Positions 42,570-52,426 of a DNA stretch of 64,000 nt are shown one piece after another (position 1 is the first letter of the stretch; the number at the start of each line of letters is the position of its first letter). The stretch comes from SM1-50 sp964467345 (GTDB lineage Archaea > Thermoplasmatota > E2 > DHVEG-1): assembly GCA_964467345.1 (NCBI GenBank), contig CAYXPY010000010.1, positions 4,178-68,177 on the forward strand, read 5' to 3'. Made by a program: the position numbers and the translations under genes. The notes under the pieces are model-generated. The model saw only the letters and a list, made by a program, of their open reading frames with translations, was not told where the DNA came from and did not search any database.

Positions 42570-42917
42570 TTATTTCCTGGAGATGACGCGGATCCCAAAG
42601 ATGATGATGAACAGCGCAATCACCCCAGCAAAGATCCAGTTCCACTGCACCGAGTTGACCCAGGACAGCCAGCTGTAGGTGTTCGCCATCTGTTTCAGGA
42701 CCAGTTCAAAGAGGATCGCAAGACCAATCAGGATGATAATAATCCCCCAGAACATCGCCCAGCCACGGTTGTTTTTCCCACCAGCACATTCATCCTCACA
42801 TCGCTGGTCCCTCTCTCGTCGCTGATCATAGCTTGGACCCTGCAGTGAGGCGCCACAGAATTTACAATACGTGGCATCATCATCGTTTTGTTTCCCACAT
42901 TTCGCACAATATACCAT
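42570..42917 (-). CDS. Zinc-ribbon plus two-helix membrane protein
   Basis: The 115-residue protein starts with a double CxxC zinc ribbon (YCAKCGKQ, YCKFCGA, 1-25), a charged linker and two membrane helices (about 50-70 and 92-110). This is the zinc-ribbon/DUF-type layout common in archaeal membrane proteins. It ends 5 bp from the convergent DUF2085 gene. It has the same build as its upstream neighbour. Function unknown. Confidence 0.75.
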   Translation of the reverse strand: MVYCAKCGKQNDDDATYCKFCGASLQGPSYDQRRERDQRCEDECAGGKNNRGWAMFWGIIIILIGLAILFELVLKQMANTYSWLSWVNSVQWNWIFAGVIALFIIIFGIRVISRK

Positions 42918-42973
42918 TACCTCTACCTCTCTGTTTCCTTTTTTTGAACAGTTCGTTCTCTTTCCATTCTTTT

Positions 42974-43672
42974 TTACGGTTTTTTCTCTGGTTCTCGGGG
43001 CATATTCAACGCAAGAACCACATACCCAATAAGAAGCACCAGCACGAAGATCGAAGGCAGGGCGTTTTCAAGGCTTACAGCCGCTGTGCCTAGATCTGCG
43101 ATATTCAACCGATGTCGCAGGTCGCGAAGCATCTGGGCGACCACCCAGAGGATCAGGATGAAGGCAACCGCATGCAACAACGGTGAGAACACCCGGAATT
43201 TGAATGATTTTTTCGCAAAATACGAGGTATAGTTCGAAAGCAGGGTGATAGCAAACAGCGGCAGTAAGAAGGCCAGCAGAACCGAGGTGACCGCGGTCAT
43301 ATCCCAGACATCTTCGACAGTGACCCGCAGGACTTCGATGACGATACGCAGGATAATCAGAAACAGGAAACTCGACAGCAGCGGCCCAAGGATCCCAAAG
43401 GAACGGTCGTACCAGTTCTCCATGGATTTGCTTGCATGATCAACCCGATGTCCTAAGCGTTTTCCCGCCTGCTCTGAGTCTTCTTGGACGCGACGGGCGG
43501 CACGGGTCAGGGAATCACCAAGGTTTTTCCCCATTTGTTCCATGTTCTGCGCAAAGGCTTTCGCATGGTCCTCGATCGTGGACTGGGTCTCATGTTTGAG
43601 TTCAGAACCACAGTTCGTACAAAAGACGGCGTCAGCAGCGTTGTTCTTTCCACAGGAAGGGCAACTTGCCAT
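42974..43672 (-). CDS. Zinc-ribbon membrane protein with coiled linker
   Basis: The ATG at 43672 follows GGGAG by 6 nt, so the 232-residue form is chosen over a longer frame. It starts with a zinc ribbon (CPSCGKN and CTNCGSE, 4-25), followed by a helical amphipathic linker (about 30-85: DHAKAFAQNMEQMGKNLGD) and four membrane helices (about 88-225). It may tether to membranes and sense metal or redox state. Function unknown. Confidence 0.75.
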   Translation of the reverse strand: MASCPSCGKNNAADAVFCTNCGSELKHETQSTIEDHAKAFAQNMEQMGKNLGDSLTRAARRVQEDSEQAGKRLGHRVDHASKSMENWYDRSFGILGPLLSSFLFLIILRIVIEVLRVTVEDVWDMTAVTSVLLAFLLPLFAITLLSNYTSYFAKKSFKFRVFSPLLHAVAFILILWVVAQMLRDLRHRLNIADLGTAAVSLENALPSIFVLVLLIGYVVLALNMPREPEKKP

Positions 43673-43751
43673 AGTTTTTCTCCCAAAGCAACATAAGAAT
43701 ACCGGTTCCTCTCTTTTATACGTTACGCTTCCGGTTTTTTGCATGAATCAG

Positions 43752-43763
43752 AAAAAAAAAAAA
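43752..43763 (-). terminator. T12 terminator after scpB
   Basis: Twelve A on the plus strand give a T12 run on the minus strand, 6 bp after the scpB stop codon. It fits the end of the smc-scpA-scpB operon. Confidence 0.6.
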
Positions 43764-43769
43764 GGATTG

Positions 43770-44384
43770 TTAGTCTTCTTTTTTCATCTGAGAAGGCGGC
43801 TGGGACGCATCGGAAGGTTCTTCAGTGGCAGGCTGAGGTTCTGATAGAGGTTGTTCTTTTTCCGTAGCGACATGGCCGATGACCTTTTTTGCCAAAAACT
43901 CCCGTATCTCCTCAGGTTTCGTCGAATCGATGCCGAAATACTCAGGGAACAACCGGGTCGTGGTCAACAGCTCTGTCGCCCCGTGCGGCTCAGAGTGAAT
44001 CAGATGCATGCTCATCAGCTGGTCCACATCACCATAGATCCGCTCCCCGATCATATGACGCAGGTTGGATTGCTTCACCGGCTGATGAAACGCAATTAAT
44101 GCTAATGTCTTAAGCAGGTCTGTTTTTATCTCTGGTTTTGCCACCATCATGGATTTCTCAGTGAAGGTTTTTTTCACCTGCATGATGAACTTGGTCCCAG
44201 CTTTCACGATCTCAAGGGAGGTGTCGGTCTTCCGCTCGATGTTATATGACTCCATGAGATGTTCGATAGCCTCAGTGACCTGCTTGGGTGATAACCCAGT
44301 GGTCTCCTGGATCTCCTCAACGCTGAGTGGTTTTCCAGCGGAGAAAAGTAAGGATTCAACCATGCGGTCTTCTTTGATACTCAT
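43770..44384 (-). CDS. scpB: Segregation and condensation protein ScpB
   Basis: The 204-residue protein has two winged HTH domains (about 1-75 and 85-160: LLFSAGKPLSVEEIQETTGL, and LIAFHQPVKQSNLRHMIGERI) and a disordered Gln/Pro/Glu-rich tail. It binds ScpA and completes the SMC complex. It lies 13 bp after scpA with a GGAG site. Confidence 0.93.
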   Translation of the reverse strand: MSIKEDRMVESLLFSAGKPLSVEEIQETTGLSPKQVTEAIEHLMESYNIERKTDTSLEIVKAGTKFIMQVKKTFTEKSMMVAKPEIKTDLLKTLALIAFHQPVKQSNLRHMIGERIYGDVDQLMSMHLIHSEPHGATELLTTTRLFPEYFGIDSTKPEEIREFLAKKVIGHVATEKEQPLSEPQPATEEPSDASQPPSQMKKED

Positions 44385-44397
44385 CGTTGTTCTCCTC

Positions 44398-45264
44398 TCA
44401 GGTATACCCTATAGTTTTAATAAAAATTTCTCCATAGGGGAATTGCTTTTGATGAACGATAATCTTTTTTTCATAGGCAAGGAATAAAATCGAGACGAAC
44501 GTTTTAATGCGCTCCTCAGCACTCTCAACCCCGCAGATCTCGGTAAAGTTCATGGTGTTGCCGGGGAACTGACAGATCTTCTCCCAGACCGATGCGACAT
44601 CCTCTTCGATATGGTCCTCATGGGCGGAGCCCTTCATTTTCTTGCGTGCCTTCTCCTTCAGCGCGATTCGCTCCTCCTGACGGAGCTGATCCAGCATCTG
44701 ATATTGCTCTGATTCTTTACGGGCCTCATCAAAGGCGCTGAGCAGCTCAATAAGAGTGACCTTCCGTGTAGAATCACGACGCAGCGGCTCCTCAAGAGGC
44801 GGTTGAGGCATCTTCATGAGCAGATTCGTATACGAGTATTCATCGTCATTGGCCATCCAAGGGACCTGCGGGATGTCCTCCCAGCCGAAACCCTGGTCGA
44901 TCTCAGGTTCTTTTGTCTCCATGTTAACGACCAGATGATCGCTTTGCATCCGAAGCACCTTCCAAGCCATGTAGATGATCTTACCTGCGGTGAGCAAATC
45001 GATTTTCTCTTTCTTGGCACGTTTCAGATACATGGTGGAAAAACCAACAAGGTCAATCTCCCAGGGGTTCATATGCTGGTTCAGTACAAGATCAAAGGCG
45101 AGGAACACAGACCGGTCAAAGGGATTCTCAATAGAGGCAGACTGCCCACTGGATGCGGCTTTTGCCATCTCAAGATATTGATTCATCCTGGTCATATCGT
45201 TGTTCTCATCAATGAGGGCCTTATGAAATAACAAATGGTTGATGACGTCGTTATCCAGCTCCAT
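44398..45264 (-). CDS. scpA: Segregation and condensation protein ScpA (kleisin)
   Basis: The ATG at 45264 follows AGGAGGTG by 7 nt, giving 288 residues; the longer frame overlaps smc. The N-terminal domain (about 20-110: SVFLAFDLVLNQHMNPWEIDLV, FSTMYLKRAKKEKIDLLTAGKIIYMAWKVL) binds the SMC neck and the C-terminal winged helix (about 210-285) binds the SMC head. The middle is charged and flexible. It overlaps smc by 14 bp. Confidence 0.94.
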   Translation of the reverse strand: MELDNDVINHLLFHKALIDENNDMTRMNQYLEMAKAASSGQSASIENPFDRSVFLAFDLVLNQHMNPWEIDLVGFSTMYLKRAKKEKIDLLTAGKIIYMAWKVLRMQSDHLVVNMETKEPEIDQGFGWEDIPQVPWMANDDEYSYTNLLMKMPQPPLEEPLRRDSTRKVTLIELLSAFDEARKESEQYQMLDQLRQEERIALKEKARKKMKGSAHEDHIEEDVASVWEKICQFPGNTMNFTEICGVESAEERIKTFVSILFLAYEKKIIVHQKQFPYGEIFIKTIGYT

Positions 45265-48200
45265 GCGGGAGCACCTCCTGTACACTTGTCCTGGTTCGGA
45301 TTTCACCTTTCGGTCCGACTGAATCAGGGTCGATGTTTCCAATCATCTCTGAGATGCCGGAATCATGCATCGTAACCCCATAAAGGTAATTGGCTTCTTT
45401 GAGTGCGATCTTCCGCAGGGAGACACTGATGAACTGGGTATGCTCTGCACGGTTTTTTATCATCCGTGATACAATCTCAGCGTTGACACCATCAAGGAAC
45501 ATGTCGATTTCATCAAGCACGTAGAACGGGCTTGGGTCGTACTGCTGAATCGCGAAGATAAACGCAAGAGAGGCGATGCTTTTCTCACCACCAGACAAGG
45601 CAGCAAGCCGTAAGACTTTCTTGCCATGAGGCCGGGCTTTGATGGTCAGACCACCATCAAAGACACTTTCTTCGTTTTCCAGCAGCAGCTCTGCTTCCCC
45701 ACCCTCAGATAATTGCCCGTAAATCTCCTTGAAGTTCTTGTTGATCTCATCGTAAATTTCGAAGAATCGTTCTTTTTTCTTACTGGTGATCTCCCCGACG
45801 AGCTTGACGAGGTTCTTCTTCTGATCATTCAGATGGTCGATATCCTCATCGAACTTCTTTTTCCGCTCCATCTGATGCTCGTATTCCTCCAGGGCACGCA
45901 TGTTGACTGGTTCAAGCTGCTGCATGGTCTGCTCAATAGAAAGAATGGTTTCTTTCATCGACTCAATTGCCGGGAGTTTCTTCTCCGTGATCTCCATATG
46001 GTATAAGGCAATCTCCTTGTCAAACTCCTTGAGTGAATCCTCAAGGGTTGGCAGCCGGTATTTCGCCCGTGCGATCAAATCAAGATAAGACTCTGTTTTT
46101 GTGTTCAGGCTTTCCAGTTCGTTTTCAATCCCCAGCGTCTTTTTGTAAAGGGAGTCACGCTCTAGGGCAAGCTGCCTGGTCTTCCCACTCATCGTCTCCT
46201 CGACGGTCATCAGGGTCTGCAGCTCGTTTTGTGTTTTCGCACGGGTTTCCTTCAGCTCTTGAATCGCTTTTTTTAAGTCTTCCACATCGGCATCAATGCT
46301 ACTGCTGCGTGCGGAAAGCTCGGTTTTCCGTTCGTTTAATAACTCTATCTTCTTTTGGATCGTCTGCTGTTCACTATGCAGTTTGAGTGCATTTTCTTGA
46401 AGCTCTGTGACGGTTTTTTCAAGACCGCGGACCGCCTGAGCGACCTCTTTTTTTGTGCTTTTCAGCAGATGTTTCCCTTTTTCTTCTTTTAACGCGTCAA
46501 GCTCTTTGAGTCGTTGTTCACATTCACTCAGGGACGAAAGGATCTGTTGACTTTCCGTTTCGATTGATTCTTTTTCTTTTTGTTTTGCCTCAAGGTCTTT
46601 TGCGAGAAGGTCAATTTTACCATGAAACTCTTTTTTCCGCAGCTCAAGGTCCTTTGCTTGGGTCTCTGCATCGGATAGTCCTTTGAGTGACCGGACAGCG
46701 ATTTCCAGCTCCCCGATGTCTTTCTTCAGTTGGGCTAGCTCCTCGGATAACTGATCCTGGCTTTGGATAGCGGCATTCAGCTTTCTGGTGATCTCATCAA
46801 GGTTCTGTTGATCCGCACTGCCAAAGGAGAGTCGTTGACTGGGTTGACTACCTCCGATCATGGCACCGCTTGCCTCTATCAGACCCCCTTTCATGTCGAC
46901 GAGTCGGACCCCGCCCATGAGGCGGCGGGCATCAGAGAGGGTGTTGACGACGACGGTATCACCAAATACGTACCAGAACGCACCACGGTATTCCTGATCG
47001 AATCGGATCAGATCAATCGCGTACCCAAGGGCGCTTTCATCCTTCGCCGTCATCAGAGATTGCGCCCGTGGTTTACCCACGATCATCTTATTGATCGGCA
47101 GGAATGTCGCTCGTCCGAGCTTGTTTTTCTGCAGATACCCGATTGCCTCGGCTGCTGCCGCGTCATTCTCAACGACGACAGCCTGCATCCGTGGACCCGC
47201 GGCGATCTCCAAGGGTACGGTATATTTCTCATCGACCTGTGCAAGCTCAGCTATCGTGCCACGTATGCCTTTAAGTTCCCCGGTGTTCCGGGCAGCAAGA
47301 ATCGATTCGACGGCAGCGTTGTATTTTGCACCAACCGTCTGTGCCGCTTCACGCTCAGCCTGCAGCTTGGACTGCTCCCGCTGCAACCGAAGGACGGCTT
47401 TTTCAAGATCAGCAAGGTGTTCTGTTATCTCGGATTCCCGTTTCCTCTTCTCGAAGAGCTGTTTTTCTGATTCTTTTACTTTTTTACTGCTCTCCTGTTT
47501 TCCCTTCTGCAGTTCACTGATCTGCCAGTCGATGTCTTTGCATTCAAACTCATAGGTGGATTTGGTTTCCTGTACTTCGGCGATCTGGAGGTCTAAGGCA
47601 TCGAGTTTTTCTTTGAGTCGGTCCCTGGTCAGCTCAACGTCATGTTTCTGGGTCTGTTTCTTGTCATACTCCTCCCGCATCTTGACAAGCTCCCGGGTGA
47701 TGTCCATGGAAGCGTCATCGGATTGTGCGATCTCATCCCGGAGTGTGGAAAGCTCCTGTTCCTTTGTCTTCAGTGTCGCCTCAAGATCCTGGATTTTTAT
47801 GGTAAGCTCGTTTTGTTGGGTCGTGTATTCCTCAAGCTCCTTGGAGAGCTCTTGACGTGATGATTCGAGTTCTTCTTTTTCTTTTTTCTTCTCAGCAACC
47901 TCATCATTTGAGTAGTTAATTCGTTCGTCTATCTTGATGGTCTCGGAGCGAAACCCGTCTATTTTTTCTTTGATGCCGGAGGCTTCGGTGCCGCCAGCGT
48001 CACCGATTTTCTTTTCCACCTCATCGAGTTTCTGCTGCAGCTGGGTGTACTGGGTCTTTAATTGCTCTTTCTGATCTTCGAATTTCTTCTGCTCCGTCTC
48101 ATAGGATTGAATCTGTTTTTCAACCTCAAGGATCTGTGATTCGACCTCCTGTTTCTTCTTACAGGCGATCATCGCTTTCGTCTCATAGAGCTTATCTTTG

Positions 48201-48886
48201 AGCTCTTTGTAATGAAACGCTGCATCCCGGTCTTTCTTCAACTGCCTGATCTGGCTTGAAATCTCATTGAGAATGATGTCGATATGCTCAAGGTTCTTCT
48301 CCACATCCCCTCGTTCTTTTTCTGCTTTTTCGATATCCTCATCAAAGGTGCTGATCCCAGCAATACCATCGATGATTCTGCGTCGATCAACAGACCCCAT
48401 CTCCACCAGACTGGTGACATCACCTTGTTTGATGATGTTATACCCTTCCCCGGAGATCCGTGCATGGGTGAGAAGGTCGATAAACTCAGTGTAGGATGCT
48501 GCCCGCTCGTTGATGTAAAAGTAACTGTAGTAATTATCCGGGTTGTCTTTCAGAGGCGCGCGTTTGATCATCCTGGTGAGCACAACCTCGTCAGCGGTAA
48601 TCGGCATCTTCCGCTGGGTGTTATCAAAAACCAAGGAGACCTTACAGTACTTCGAGGGGTTCTTACGATTTTTCCCACCGTTGAAGATAAGGTCGGTGAG
48701 TCTGCCTGCACGCATCACCTTTGAGCTTTTCGGACCAAGAACAAATAGAATCGCATCAACAATATTGCTTTTCCCTGAACCATTCGGTCCTGTGATCGCA
48801 GTGAACCCTGGATAGAACGGTACAGTTAATTTATGTCCGAAGGACTTAAAATTTTCCATCTCAACTTGTTTAAGGTACACGCTCAT
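45251..48886 (-). CDS. smc: Chromosome condensation ATPase SMC
   Basis: The 1211-residue protein has the N-terminal head with Walker A (GPNGSGKSN, 33-41), two long coiled coils (about 170-500 and 690-1030), a hinge near 510-680 (GIRGTIAELAQVDEKY, RLVDMKGGLIEASGAMIGGS), and the C-terminal head with LSGGEKSIASLAF and YVLDEIDMFLDG. It loops DNA using ATP, with ScpA and ScpB encoded directly downstream. This three-gene operon is usual for many euryarchaea and bacteria. Confidence 0.98.
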   Translation of the reverse strand: MSVYLKQVEMENFKSFGHKLTVPFYPGFTAITGPNGSGKSNIVDAILFVLGPKSSKVMRAGRLTDLIFNGGKNRKNPSKYCKVSLVFDNTQRKMPITADEVVLTRMIKRAPLKDNPDNYYSYFYINERAASYTEFIDLLTHARISGEGYNIIKQGDVTSLVEMGSVDRRRIIDGIAGISTFDEDIEKAEKERGDVEKNLEHIDIILNEISSQIRQLKKDRDAAFHYKELKDKLYETKAMIACKKKQEVESQILEVEKQIQSYETEQKKFEDQKEQLKTQYTQLQQKLDEVEKKIGDAGGTEASGIKEKIDGFRSETIKIDERINYSNDEVAEKKKEKEELESSRQELSKELEEYTTQQNELTIKIQDLEATLKTKEQELSTLRDEIAQSDDASMDITRELVKMREEYDKKQTQKHDVELTRDRLKEKLDALDLQIAEVQETKSTYEFECKDIDWQISELQKGKQESSKKVKESEKQLFEKRKRESEITEHLADLEKAVLRLQREQSKLQAEREAAQTVGAKYNAAVESILAARNTGELKGIRGTIAELAQVDEKYTVPLEIAAGPRMQAVVVENDAAAAEAIGYLQKNKLGRATFLPINKMIVGKPRAQSLMTAKDESALGYAIDLIRFDQEYRGAFWYVFGDTVVVNTLSDARRLMGGVRLVDMKGGLIEASGAMIGGSQPSQRLSFGSADQQNLDEITRKLNAAIQSQDQLSEELAQLKKDIGELEIAVRSLKGLSDAETQAKDLELRKKEFHGKIDLLAKDLEAKQKEKESIETESQQILSSLSECEQRLKELDALKEEKGKHLLKSTKKEVAQAVRGLEKTVTELQENALKLHSEQQTIQKKIELLNERKTELSARSSSIDADVEDLKKAIQELKETRAKTQNELQTLMTVEETMSGKTRQLALERDSLYKKTLGIENELESLNTKTESYLDLIARAKYRLPTLEDSLKEFDKEIALYHMEITEKKLPAIESMKETILSIEQTMQQLEPVNMRALEEYEHQMERKKKFDEDIDHLNDQKKNLVKLVGEITSKKKERFFEIYDEINKNFKEIYGQLSEGGEAELLLENEESVFDGGLTIKARPHGKKVLRLAALSGGEKSIASLAFIFAIQQYDPSPFYVLDEIDMFLDGVNAEIVSRMIKNRAEHTQFISVSLRKIALKEANYLYGVTMHDSGISEMIGNIDPDSVGPKGEIRTRTSVQEVLPHGAG

Positions 48887-49076
48887 CCCTTTCCACTAGA
48901 GAGCAAATCCGCTCCTACGTTATCAGTATCCGGCATCCCATTAAGGAGAAACAGAAAACTGTATATAAAATTTTGGAGAAAAGCTGGAGAATTGGGGTAT
49001 TTTTATAAAATGATGACCATGGTTGTATCTCCCGACAGATAATCTTTTAAAGGTTGAAGGGTATAGTTACGTATAT

Positions 49077-49985
49077 ATGGGTTCCATTTTACCGTGTACT
49101 TCTAAAGTACATATGATATTTGCGATCTTCAGCGTCGTAGTATTCTTCGGAACATGCCTAAGCCCTGTTTCATCGCAGACGATTCCAGTATCAAGCCCAC
49201 TAGGAGATGGCATGTGGTTGTATGTCGGTGGGTCTGGCATAGGGAACTATACCAAGATACAGGATGCCATCGACAATGCTTCTGAAGGGGACACTGTGTT
49301 CGTGTACAGCGGATGGTACTCCGAAGACATCCTGATAAATAAGTCCATCATTGTCACCGGGCAGGAAAAAGACACCACGATTATCACAGGGGATAACGGC
49401 TCGGAGATTATCAAAATACGAGACTGTCAGGTCGAGCTTTCCAGGTTTACCATTCAGCGGAATAATGGTTCGAATATCATCGGAATGGAGATGATCGGAT
49501 GTTGGTCAAGCAGTATCCACGATCTCATCATTAAATCCTGTAACATCGGTATGTTGATCAGCGATACTGAGTCATCCTCTATTTCGCATAATACGATCCT
49601 GGATTGCTTCAATGGAATGTACCTCGGCATTATTGGAAATGTCACGATATCCTGGAACAATATCCAGGGAAACGGGAATGGCAGCGGGATTGAATTTTTC
49701 TTATCCACCCTGTTCAAAAACTACATCACCCGGAACAGCATCATGAATTATACTCTCGGGATGTATCTGGGTATTGCGAATTGGGTCGCCATCCAAGAGA
49801 ACAATTTCATCGGAAATCAACAAGCCGCGTTTTTCACCGCTTCCTTTTTCAATCTCTGGGATCGGAATTACTGGGGCAAGTCGTCTCAACTACCAAAAAT
49901 CATCCCCGGAAGGTTTGGGCTTCGTGGGATTATCCCCTTTATCAATTTTGACTGGCATCCCGCACAAGAGCCCTATGAGATCTGA
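49077..49985 (+). CDS. Secreted NosD-like right-handed beta-helix protein (short)
   Basis: The ATG at 49077 gives 302 residues with a signal-like stretch (IFAIFSVVVFFGTCLSPVSS). The start motif WLYVGGSGIGNYTKIQDAIDNASEGDT leads into a parallel beta-helix (VELSRFTIQRNNGSN, SSISHNTILDCFNGMYLG, VTISWNNIQGNGNGSGI), and the end RNYWGKSSQLPKIIPG, DWHPAQ matches the protein at 50527. The helix may bind or cut polysaccharides. No catalytic residues are evident. No SD and a TATA-like CTTTTAAAG near 49044-49052 suggest leaderless mRNA. Confidence 0.82.
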   Translation: MGSILPCTSKVHMIFAIFSVVVFFGTCLSPVSSQTIPVSSPLGDGMWLYVGGSGIGNYTKIQDAIDNASEGDTVFVYSGWYSEDILINKSIIVTGQEKDTTIITGDNGSEIIKIRDCQVELSRFTIQRNNGSNIIGMEMIGCWSSSIHDLIIKSCNIGMLISDTESSSISHNTILDCFNGMYLGIIGNVTISWNNIQGNGNGSGIEFFLSTLFKNYITRNSIMNYTLGMYLGIANWVAIQENNFIGNQQAAFFTASFFNLWDRNYWGKSSQLPKIIPGRFGLRGIIPFINFDWHPAQEPYEI

Positions 49986-50123
49986 GGGAAATCATTAGAG
50001 AAAAGAAAAGAAAAGAATTGCACTATTCTTTCTTAGGAGCTGTTGTTCATACTTTTTGTTTTTATCATCATCGTTCGACGAGAATGAACACGGGTTATCC
50101 ATATTTTTAATTATCGAGTTTTT

Positions 50124-50389
50124 TTATCTAGCTGGAGTCTTCGCAAGCGCTTCGCAGAATGCTTCTAGGTTTTTGAATTCTGAATCTTCGAAGTGCTCCT
50201 CTTCATTATTTTCGTGGTCCTATAGAGGAATGCGAGTTCTGCGAGAGTAGGACACCAACTCTGCTCTCGTCCCAAGCGGTCTTTGTCATCGCTTTTAAAT
50301 TTTACGACCACCAGAGCACCTCCCGGCTCATCCGTTATTATTTCGATGCTATGATACTCCAAATGCCGTTTACCATTATTCTCTTCCAT
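50124..50389 (-). pseudogene. Small hypothetical protein gene with probable frameshift
   Basis: An ATG at 50389 (AAGGAG close upstream) starts a plausible protein (MEENNGKRHLEYHSIEIITD, ALVVVKFKSDD, WCPTLAELAFLY). After FLY (about 50220) the frame becomes Lys/Ser-rich and stops at 50165. In the adjacent frame, starting right after a stop at the same place, an acidic protein-like sequence (DHENNEEEHFEDSEFKNLEA, FCEALAKTPAR) runs to a TAA at 50124. A one-base indel would join the two into about 88 residues. It is either a decayed gene or a sequencing error. Confidence 0.6.
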
Positions 50390-50526
50390 ACACTCCTTTT
50401 TACTATTTCGTTGTTAATAAGGATTTGTCGGTAGAATACCGATTTGACTTATTTTTTAAAAGATAATAACGGATAGATTTTTAAGGAGAAACAGATATAA
50501 TAACCTCTGTAAAGACAGGTACAGAA

Positions 50527-52356
50527 ATGAGAGAAAAATTTCTGGTGGTTGGAATAATCTTCTTGTTTGTTGGTATTAATAGTGTTTCAGCAATCGTGCA
50601 GGAAAGTCAAAAACAATTTCCGACTTCAGAGGGGGGCTGGTTGTACGTGGGTGGCTTCGGACCAGGAAACTACACCACAATCCAAGCAGCAATTAACGAT
50701 GCAAACGACGGGGATACAGTGTTTGTGTTTAACGGGACATACTATGGGCATGTCAATATCAACAAATCAATTCAGCTCCTTGGTCAGGACAAGAACACCA
50801 CCATTATCAGCGGGTACATCGCGTATACTGTTTCAATTGTCTCTGATTGGGTGTTCATGAGTCAATTCACGATACAGAACGGGAAAAGCAAAGGTGAGGG
50901 TGTGAGGATAGATTCAGCACACAACTCCGTTGTCAACGTCATCATCGACACCCCTGCTGACGAGATACGGATCTCCGGTGACAACAACACACTTTCCAGC
51001 AGCACCATCTGGTGTGACCGGATTTTTCTATCTGGAAGCGGATGTAGCTTCTCAGGTAACAGTATCACAAATAATTATTTCGGTATCTACTTTTTAGACT
51101 CATGGGATAACATCATCTCACAGAATCATTTTTTCAACTCTGGTTTGTTTCTCTCAGACAACGTAGTTAGGAACAATATCGTAATGAATAACACGGTGAA
51201 CGACAAACCGTTAGTCTATGTCTCCGGTGAATCCAATCGTGTGCTTGAGAACGAGGCAGGCCAGATACTCCTTGTCAACTGCACCAATATCACCATATAC
51301 AACAAAGAGATAACAAATACGACGGTCAGCATCCAGCTTGTTGGCTGCACGAATTGTTCTGTTAAGAAAAATACACTCACGGGGAGCCTGTATGGACTGT
51401 GTCTGAATGGCTTTGACAACAGGATCGAGGAAAACACCATCATCTCCAATCATTACGGCATCGTTCTGTCTGGTAATCGGAACATCATCTCAGAGAATAT
51501 ATTCTCAGATAACGATGTGGGTCTAGACCTGGATGAGCCTGCGAGCTATAACACGATCAGTGATAATCAAGTCAGCATGAACTCCTATGGCATTCTGCTT
51601 GATCACGGGAGTGATTTTAACAGAATTGCGTATAATCTCGTAGAGCACAACCATGACGCGGTGTATCTTTCCAGTAACGCAAACACTCTCTTTAGCAACA
51701 TCATTCAGAACAACACAGAAGCAGTCCATGTCTCTGGAGATAACAACAACATATCAGAAAACATCATCAGAAACAACAATGGATCAGGGCTCACCATCGG
51801 AGATGGTGAATTCACTTTTATAGTTAAGAACACCATCGCAGAAAACAAAAACGGTGTTTTCATTTCAAATTCGAAAAATACTACCTTGCAGGGTAACACA
51901 ATTATCCACAATCAACAGGGCCTCCTCATAACTGGTTTGAAGTCAAAAGATACAAAAATTTCAAACAACAGCATCATAGCAAATGAAAAGGGCATCATTC
52001 TGAGAGACACAAACCGTCATTTCATCAACCAGAACACAATCTCAGAAAATCAGATCGGCCTGTTTGGTAATGGTTCCTGTAACAACACAATCCAAGACAA
52101 CAATATCTGGAAAAACAAGAATGGTGTTTTTCTTGTATTATCATCGGATAACAACCTGGGCAGAAATAATTTTTTGAGAAACAATCGACATGCCTTGTTT
52201 GAGGACTCAAAGAACCAATGGAACCAGAATTACTGGGGCAGACCACGGATTCTCCCGAAACTTATTTTTGGAACACGAACCACACAGGATGCAAAACCAA
52301 TACTCTCTGTAGATATGGACTGGCACCCATCATTCAAATTACAGTGTAATTCATAG
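50527..52356 (+). CDS. Secreted NosD-like right-handed beta-helix protein (long)
   Basis: The 609-residue protein has a signal peptide (VVGIIFLFVGINSVSA), the WLYVGGFGPGNYTTIQAAIND start, and about 20 beta-helix rungs with Asn-rich turns (NTISDNQVSMNSYGILLDHG, NTIAENKNGVFISNSKN). It ends NQNYWGRPRILPKLIFG, DMDWHPS like the neighbour at 49077. Many N-x-S/T sites suggest heavy glycosylation. It lies 70 bp before an ABC exporter, as NosD proteins do near transporter genes, but no copper or nos genes are here. Confidence 0.87.
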   Translation: MREKFLVVGIIFLFVGINSVSAIVQESQKQFPTSEGGWLYVGGFGPGNYTTIQAAINDANDGDTVFVFNGTYYGHVNINKSIQLLGQDKNTTIISGYIAYTVSIVSDWVFMSQFTIQNGKSKGEGVRIDSAHNSVVNVIIDTPADEIRISGDNNTLSSSTIWCDRIFLSGSGCSFSGNSITNNYFGIYFLDSWDNIISQNHFFNSGLFLSDNVVRNNIVMNNTVNDKPLVYVSGESNRVLENEAGQILLVNCTNITIYNKEITNTTVSIQLVGCTNCSVKKNTLTGSLYGLCLNGFDNRIEENTIISNHYGIVLSGNRNIISENIFSDNDVGLDLDEPASYNTISDNQVSMNSYGILLDHGSDFNRIAYNLVEHNHDAVYLSSNANTLFSNIIQNNTEAVHVSGDNNNISENIIRNNNGSGLTIGDGEFTFIVKNTIAENKNGVFISNSKNTTLQGNTIIHNQQGLLITGLKSKDTKISNNSIIANEKGIILRDTNRHFINQNTISENQIGLFGNGSCNNTIQDNNIWKNKNGVFLVLSSDNNLGRNNFLRNNRHALFEDSKNQWNQNYWGRPRILPKLIFGTRTTQDAKPILSVDMDWHPSFKLQCNS

Positions 52357-52426
52357 TAGAAGTATAGAATGAAACAAAAACAACTTATAGTCTTGTAATC
52401 ATACTGCATGCAAGGGTGAGTGGTGG

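Noticed and set aside
46763..47470. 235-codon plus-strand frame within smc
   Set aside because: Antisense shadow of the SMC hinge region with no recognisable domain.
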